A model generated the notes under the pieces. The model made no database searches. It was not told the DNA's origin and saw only the letters and a list, made by a program, of their open reading frames with translations. From Macrosoma leucophasiata (taxonomy: Eukaryota > Arthropoda > Insecta > Lepidoptera > Hedylidae), in NCBI GenBank assembly GCA_036365455.1, contig JAWQUS010000030.1, positions 16,822,001 through 16,886,000 of the forward strand: DNA of 64,000 bases, written 5' to 3'. Position 1 is the stretch's first letter, and every line of letters starts with the position of its first letter. Position numbers and translations under genes: made by a program. Positions 57,751-64,000 of the stretch are shown here, one piece after another.

Positions 57751-59395
57751 TTGGAGTTTTCGGATTCGGCCAAACGGCACGCGAATTATAATTGATTAAA
57801 AATCCAAAGTATAGTTTATATGCAATAAATATAATAATATGATAAGTAATTTATTGCATTGTATCATTCACACCTCTTGAAGATCTCTTGCCTCTATACA
57901 ACTAAAAAACAGAACTGTATCCTTATATTCTATCCGGAATATGGTGGAATTCAACCGTAATAGACTACCGGTGACTATACGGCGGTGCCTAACTCCTACG
58001 CCTCCGCACCTTCGCCTACTATCGAGTTCCGCCACTACTATCAGTTAAAAATAAAGAGTCGTGAATGGTAGATGATATAGAGTCAGTTTGTCATAAGCGC
58101 GGATGCGAAATAGAGATCTTTATGGATCCCATCATCATCAGCAAATTGCGTTATATATACCTACCTATTTTTTTTTAATTACCTAATAGATAATAAAAAA
58201 AATTGTTCAATGATATTATACGTGTATATCGTTGAATATACTCGAAAAAGGACTCCTTTTTGGTCGGTTAGATTAAAAGGGGATGATAAGATGTCTATCT
58301 GCTTTGCATGCTGATATTTCTCTTTGGATTTTTAACATGTCTTCATGTTATAAAAGTAACAGAATAAACTTTTATTGGTATTAATTAATTATTGCCAGAC
58401 GATAGCAATCTAGACATAATCAGAATTCTTTAGCATAGATATGTTTAAAAAATTGTTTTTTTCTTTTTGCGGTACCCTGATTAATTATAATTTATTTAGT
58501 CTTTTTTTCCTTAAATAATATGAATATGAATTCTGATTTAAAAAAATATCTCTTCGATATATTAATTATTTTATTTTATAGCTGTAAGATATAAATTACA
58601 TGTTTTTGCAACGCTAAATATATGCAATACAAAACAAGTTTGTTTTTGATTATGCTCACTTTTTTGGCGTGTAGATAAAAGAAAAAAAAATGGTTTTAAA
58701 AAAAGTCGTAACAAACACGCAAGCAGAAAATATCGTGAGAGCGAGTTCGCTGAAGACAAAGCGACAAGTTTTATTATATGTATACTAATGTATAAGATAA
58801 TATTATACTTACTTGATGCATACAACAATAGATCGGTCTCAAGACAATAATTTAGTGTAATTTCCTTTCACGATTTGCATCAGCCGTGTTTCCTTTGCAC
58901 CTAGTGTTTATAACTAAGTATTGTATAGATATGATTACGAAACGCTTCCGTATACTATATGTAAAGTGGATAGTTATATATTTACTTGTTATTATTTTGA
59001 GTAAGGCGTATGTTTTGTTTTGTAACTACTGTTAAATTAGTAATGCGTTGTATGATTTATATCAACTTTCTCTATTTATCTAATGTATCAAAAAAACATT
59101 GCTCGTAGTTTATGCGTGAGCGCATTATTCACGCGATTATGATGAAACTTTCTTGAGTATATTTGCTGGGGAGTGTTTTAAAAAAGTGCACAAAACGAAG
59201 CTTCAGGCGCTTAGTCATTAAAGTCAAAGGAAATGCAGCAAAGGATATTATTAAACAAGATTTATTTCGACCTAACTAAACGTACTTAAATTGTTACATT
59301 TGTGTTCCAAGATGCGTGTATTAAATATTGGTGTGTATTTATAAAGAAAGCATGGAACATTTGCAAGGATAGACATGTTTTTCTACACTTAAATC
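57751..59395. other. AT-rich intronic stretch
   Basis: 57940-58047 (acggcggtgcctaactccta, gagttccgccactactatca) is probably a very old Rep-A relic. Otherwise nothing seen. Confidence 0.5.
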
Positions 59396-59592
59396 CTGAG
59401 GTCTAAGTTGCATCACCTCTGTGATGCCATGGGTTATTCGTCAACTCGACATGGAGGTACAGGGCTGTAGGTATATGTATAACCATCTGACCTAAACACG
59501 ATAGGGCTGAACACTATCATTTAGCGGCAATAGATTAGGAAATTCGGAAAAGCCTACGCCCGCGAGCTCCATCACCTGTGCTCAACCACTAG
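59396..59592 (-). repeat. Diverged Rep-A copy containing a Mutator-end snippet
   Basis: Rep-A sequence is interrupted at about 59430-59455 by gggttattcgtcaactcgac then atgga, matching the terminus of the element at 38855-40708. Confidence 0.6.
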
Positions 59593-60904
59593 TGCTGTCA
59601 TTAAAAACCGTTGAAAAATAAGGCCCGTGTTATAACATATGAAATTATTCCAATAAATTTTAAATACAATTTAACATTTGCGCGAACGGGTATCGTGCAA
59701 AACGTAACCATATTGTAAAATATATTTACACAGACCACAATTCGAAACACGTTTATAAAACGAAATGTTAACGAGAAAATCTTAATAAAACCCATTGTGG
59801 AATATTCTGTTTATTTGTTTTAAACTCGGCATATCATTGTTTCACCTTTCTACCAGCTGGGTATTATTATAATAAAAAAAAAACAACGGCCGTCTTGTAT
59901 AAACACGGCGTGTTTAAAATGTTAAATATAAATACAGGATTTTTCTTTGTTTAACAAACCAGTCGATAAGCGAATTTATTTTCCACCGGTTAAAGATAGT
60001 TACGTCGCGCCGTAATTAATTTTATGATTGGGTACTCTCTCGGGAGCTAGATGTGTATTGGTTTTGAAATATAATTTATTGTATTTCTTAAATTATATTG
60101 ACCTTGGTCGCCGGTATGTTTGTATTTTGTGTCCAATCTATTTTATGTTATCATAAGAAATAACTATTTCATTTGTAATACAACGAGAATGTTGGTTAGA
60201 TTTACTTGAATGGGAAAATTGAGTTTTTATTACGTATTGCTATTGTTTAATATTTGTCTATAATTAGATTGAATGTAGAGTACTAAAAATTAAAACGTTT
60301 TCAATTTTTTACAAATAGTATTGAAATTACTATAAAATTAAATATAAAACATTCATTGTTTTATGTTTATGAAACTCTCAATATCTGAAGCACAACAGTT
60401 TGTGGCCAAACAGTTTCCAAATAATTATGCATTCCTTGACAATAGAACCCGAAAGTTCTGACTAAAAGTGAATGAATTGAGGTCGCTCTTTGCGCACTAT
60501 TAGGTATACCATCTGTTAGTATGTTATCCAATATTTGGCTCACTAGTTATTTAAAAAAAACATCAATAAGAGCACTGTTCGATTATAGGTAATAGAATTA
60601 ATTAACAATAATTGAAAGAACATTATCAAATTCCTCATCTTTACCCCAAGGGGTAAACAGCTAAAATAGCTTCACTAACATAATGGCCTATACCAATAAG
60701 TGTAAAATTGTTTAAAAAATATTTGCGTTTTGCTGCATATTTTTGTTTACCCACCCATTGTGTACTAAAGTCGTCGGACATTGGAGTGTTCGATCATTTG
60801 TTTGACCTTGACATCTGCGTTCAATAAGAATCATAAAGGAAAGGACATGGACAACCACCAATATTGGACACAAAATTTCAATACGATAAAATAAAACAAT
60901 TTTT
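59593..60904. other. AT-rich intronic stretch
   Basis: No gene or repeat recognised. Confidence 0.5.
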
Positions 60905-61036
60905 TCTTTTTCTGTCCCCTTACAATTTTTTTCTGGTTTCCCCTCTTTGCTACATTTATATCACATTCCCATATTCACCATTTTTATTCACTCCTACGTA
61001 GACCCCCATCGATTCTCTCATGCTTTGAGAATCACT
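60905..61036. repeat. Fragment of 'CAGAGGTTCCC' hAT family
   Basis: ttacaatttttttctggttt through ctttgagaatcactg; one end only. Confidence 0.6.
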
Positions 61037-61270
61037 GTCACCTATGCTTTTGTGGAATCTAAGTATAGGCACATTTTGATGCCAAACTTCAAATGTCCCG
61101 GTTTTAGTCGTGTCTTTTTGAGTGATTGAAAATTCTGAGATGAAGTGGCTCAACCACATCATAATCACGTTCTATAAGTTCACGTTCATTTAAATAAATC
61201 CCTGTGAGTGATGCAGTAGTTAAACTAAACTAGTAAATGATGATTAGGAAATACGATAGCAACTTATTTT

Positions 61271-61485
61271 ATTGGTGGTAGAGTTACAGGTCCCACCGCG
61301 TTACCAAATTGTCCTAATCTATCTGACGCCGAATGATAGTTCAGCACTATCGTCTTCCGATTATGTATGACACCGTAGTAAATTAAAAAAAAAATCGCAG
61401 ACAACAATTAGGGATGGCAACGCATCTGAATTTTGACCTCTGTTTTTTCTGTAGATGTCTGTAGGCTGCAGTCATCACGTAACAA
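61271..61485 (+). repeat. Diverged Rep-A copy
   Basis: attggtggtagagttacagg through gtctgtaggctgcagtcatc; A-rich insertion in the middle, tail lost. Confidence 0.6.
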
Positions 61486-61718
61486 TTAACAAGTTAACGA
61501 CATCCTTCTTTTACCACCTTCATTACTCGGTTTGACCGCCTAACTTATTCACTTAGATGCTGGCTAGAAAATATTCATTCATTTGGAAAGTGGAAAGCAA
61601 AATCAGATTATCGCTACCGATCCAGTTAGGCCCTTGAGACGTAGATCGAGTTATGTTTTAATTAGGTGCCTATTTTTACTAAGGTAACTGCTTGTAAAAA
61701 AAGTCACCTAACTAAAAC

Positions 61719-61918
61719 ATTGGTAGCAGGGCACTACTTCTACGCTTCCACTTTCGGAAGTGTCCCAATGCCCGGAGATGCCAATAGACTCAACGTGAAC
61801 CTTGGATATTTTCATGTATGCCTTAAGCCTTAATGCATGCATTTAGTTCCGTCTAACCTTTCGGAGAATTTCCCACGATAAGGCCGCACTCCAAGCAAAC
61901 GTGAAGTTATGTTTCCTA
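61719..61918 (+). repeat. tRNA-head SINE ('cctcagtag' family), degraded copy
   Basis: Keeps ggtagcagggcactacttct, aatgcccggagatgccaata and aatgcatgcatttag; B-box and middle lost. Confidence 0.5.
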
Positions 61919-61966
61919 TTCTTGTCTGTACTTTAAGAAGCAGTTATGTTGTGTCATCAGATGTCA

Positions 61967-62455
61967 GATCAGGCTGGTTCGCTCACTAATATTTCCCATA
62001 TTCCTGTATGCGTCAGAAACATGGACTTTGCGTGAAAATGAAAAGAAGAAAATAGACGCACTCGAGATGTGGTGCTGGAGGAGAATGCTCAGGGTGTCGT
62101 GGACAGAGTTCCGTACGAACGCCTCCATACTTGACGAGCTCTGCATCCGACAGCGCCTCTCGTCTATTGTGCAAACCCGCATCCTTACTTTCTTTGGACA
62201 TGTATCGCGGCGCAACAATGACTCCATAGAGCGTCTAGTAGTGCAGGGAAAAGTGGAAGGTACCAGACCGCGAGGCAGATGCCCGTTGAGATGGACCGAT
62301 CAAATCAGGGCGGCAACAAACTACACAGTTCATGAGTGTACCAGAAAGGCTGCGGTCCGACAAGAATGGCGCCGTATAACAAAACTTGTCACTGAGCCTG
62401 TTCCTGACTGACGACCACGACCACTCTGCCAAGAGTGAAACGACAAAGAAGAGAA
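61967..62455 (+). mobile_element. LINE reverse-transcriptase C-terminal fragment
   Basis: The frame reads FLYASETWTLRENEKKKIDA, LEMWCWRRMLRVSWTEFRTN, RGRCPLRWTDQIRAATNYT and ends VTEPVPD then TGA. This is the thumb and C-terminal region of a LINE of the craniofacial-development-protein-2-like type. Open for 127 codons from the internal ATG at 62028, 5'-truncated. It ends about 45 bp before coding exon 5. Confidence 0.8.
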
Positions 62456-62498
62456 GATGTTGTGTCATAAATGGATAATGCAAATGTAATGTCCACAG

Positions 62499-62612
62499 GC
62501 GCGCCCAACGACTACAAGAACGAGACGGAGACGAAGCCGGGCGGCATCAAGGTGGTGCAGCTGGCGGTGCTGCAGAAACCCTCCACCAACAACGAGCACG
62601 ACGACTCTGATG
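62499..62612 (+). CDS. BTB/POZ-domain protein, fifth coding exon
   Basis: The exon completes codon 282 (Gly) and encodes about residues 283-319: APNDYKNETETKPGG, then IKVVQLAVLQKPSTNNEHDD, then SDG. The acceptor is atgtccacAG|gc and the donor gatg|GTGAGT; both ends are phase 1, as in the previous exon. GC-rich codons stand out from the intron, and a LINE fragment lies about 45 bp upstream. The coding sequence is still open here and no zinc-finger, HTH or other C-terminal domain has appeared, so the gene must continue beyond base 64000. Membership is inferred from matching phase, strand and composition. Confidence 0.8.
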
Positions 62613-62868
62613 GTGAGTCGCATATGGGTACGAAACTTTATCTACATTCGGGTTTCGGTGGTGGTAACGTTACTGTAGGCAAGTTGAAGTTCAAGTGTGA
62701 CCGATGACATTGAATGAATGAATGACTTTGGAGGTGTGATTCCAAACATATTGCAGTGTTGCCGCAGCACTACTGCGTGCAGCAGAGTTTGGAACTGACC
62801 TTGATAGTAAGCATTTTGAGCAAGGGCGACATTAACTGACGGTCTAGAAGGGAACTGTATGTCTCTAA

Positions 62869-63487
62869 AGCCGGGTACACATTGGTGCAATGTAACATGT
62901 AATGCAACATGCAATGCAAGAATTTGACGTCCACATTCCTGCAATGTATCATGTAAAGTAACAGAATTCCCATAGTGTAGAGGCCTTGCGCGCACGAACC
63001 GCGTCTACTACGCGCACGAACAGATTGTTGCAACTCTTGCGCGTAGCGACCCGAAATTTGTCGGTTTTTTCCCCGAACACAAAGAGGCGCGCAGTATGCG
63101 CGGAGCGTCAGTGTGGACAGGTTGTGTGGTGTGTACGGCTAGACGCGCGCGAACATGGAACAAGACGACGCTACTGCGGCGGAGGAGGCGGTTACATTTA
63201 CGTGGAGTGAAGAAAAAGTGCTTCAATTAATTGAAGTGTTTTATCACATGATTCACTATTAATAATGAAGCACTGACTATCATCAGAGCCCGCAATTGGT
63301 CGTCACGATCCATTCCTTTGCGTGTTCTTTTGCAGACTGAGCGATCCGTTCGCGCGCATCTCGGAAACAGATGTGAGTAGGTACATGCGCGGTTCGTGCG
63401 CACGTTGTGCGCGCCCCGCGTCTACACTGATGCAATGCTCGTTTCGTGTTGCATTGCATGGTGCGTTGCAGCAGTCTGTACCCGCCT
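62869..63487 (+). mobile_element. 619-bp PIF/Harbinger-type element with remnant MADF-like frame
   Basis: Flanked by taa on both sides (62866-62868, 63488-63490), with inverted ends agccgggtacacattgg / tctgtacccgcct. From ATG 63155 it reads MEQDDATAAEEAVTFTWSEE then KVLQLIEVF before a stop. This resembles the N-terminal start of the Myb/SANT-like (MADF) protein that Harbinger elements encode beside their transposase. The remainder is lost. Located in the BTB-gene intron after coding exon 5. Confidence 0.65.
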
Positions 63488-63490
63488 TAA

Positions 63491-64000
63491 GGGTGAGTCC
63501 GTCCGTATCGACTCGATAGAGACAACTGGCCCCTCCTGGTATATGCGTGGCAAATATCTAGCAAATTTGCTGTATTGCGCTTTTCTTGATCGCTGATGGG
63601 AGGCAGCTGGCCCCTCTTGCAACCTGCGACGTAGGTATATTCGGCGATAGGTATGTTCTTTCTATGTCAATGAATTCGATAGTCAAGCAGACTAGACTAG
63701 AAGAAGGATTTTACGGAAAGAATATTTTTTATTTATTTTTTTTAACTTTATTGCACAAAAACAATGTTGTACAAAAGGCGGACTTAATGCAACTAAAAGG
63801 CATTATCTACCAGTCAACCTTTGGGTAGAGTCGAAAACAACGAAATAGGCGCGGAGATCTTAGAAAAAAACAAATAGGGGAAATTACTAAAAAATAATAA
63901 AACACTTATACAAATCGTAAATACATAATATTTATAATAAAAGATAATAGTAAATAAATACGGGATACATATATATTAAGTATTTATAAATATATATATA
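63491..64000. other. Right edge, AT-rich
   Basis: No coding exon visible; ends in (at)-rich sequence, with the BTB gene still unfinished. Confidence 0.5.

Noticed and set aside
1..64000. CRISPR array, operon or phage
   Set aside because: No regularly spaced identical short repeats; the gene structure is split by spliceosomal introns.

Overview
The window looks like genomic DNA of a moth or butterfly (Lepidoptera). It is AT-rich, and its interspersed repeats are of kinds I associate with lepidopteran genomes: poly(A)-tailed short retroelements, tRNA-like and 5S-like SINEs, many hAT-type miniature elements, and LINE ends carrying short tandem tails. No bacterial, organellar or viral gene organisation is visible. 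Species cannot be named from sequence alone.

The only gene I can follow with confidence is on the + strand: a BTB/POZ-domain protein whose first coding exon is at 17569-17762. Four more coding exons (18201-18492, 44462-44651, 46037-46204, 62499-62612) join in frame with good GT..AG sites. They give 319 codons plus one base, and the gene runs off the right edge. Two introns are very large (about 26.0 kb and 16.3 kb) and hold most of the window's mobile elements. A decayed duplicate of the fourth coding exon lies about 0.8 kb downstream of it. A GC-rich block at 17085-17297 may be its promoter and non-coding first exon.

Left flank (1-17.0 kb): repeats; an isolated minus-strand exon of a myo-inositol-phosphate-synthase-like gene with a partial tandem copy (4836-5193); a 1.6-kb hAT element with an intact 8-bp target duplication; a dead Jockey-like LINE split by a short retroelement; a candidate orphan first exon with a mitochondrial-presequence-like N-terminus (9902-9973); a 52-bp-arm hairpin next to a tRNA-containing repeat; and several miniature elements.

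First large intron (18.5-44.5 kb): about a dozen copies of a 285-bp poly(A)-tailed repeat, here called Rep-A; a degenerate satellite block (27.5-28.25 kb); a long-TIR element with a hAT miniature element in only one arm (29.0-29.75 kb); a 1.2-kb Mutator-like element with a 9-bp target duplication (33.8-35.0 kb); a decayed 1.85-kb Mutator-like element with transposase remnants (38.85-40.71 kb); and a three-level nest of insertions (41.3-42.3 kb).

Second large intron (46.2-62.5 kb) and right edge: the broken exon copy, an inverted pair of Rep-A copies, a 210-bp fold-back element, two full-length 5S-rRNA-derived SINEs with 12-bp target duplications, a GC-rich patch with two CRE octamers, and a LINE C-terminal fragment. 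Beyond the last visible exon there is a 619-bp Harbinger-type element with a remnant Myb/SANT-like (MADF-like) reading frame.

Most long reading frames in this window are chance frames inside repeats. I found no convincing functional RNA gene, CRISPR array or complete second protein gene.
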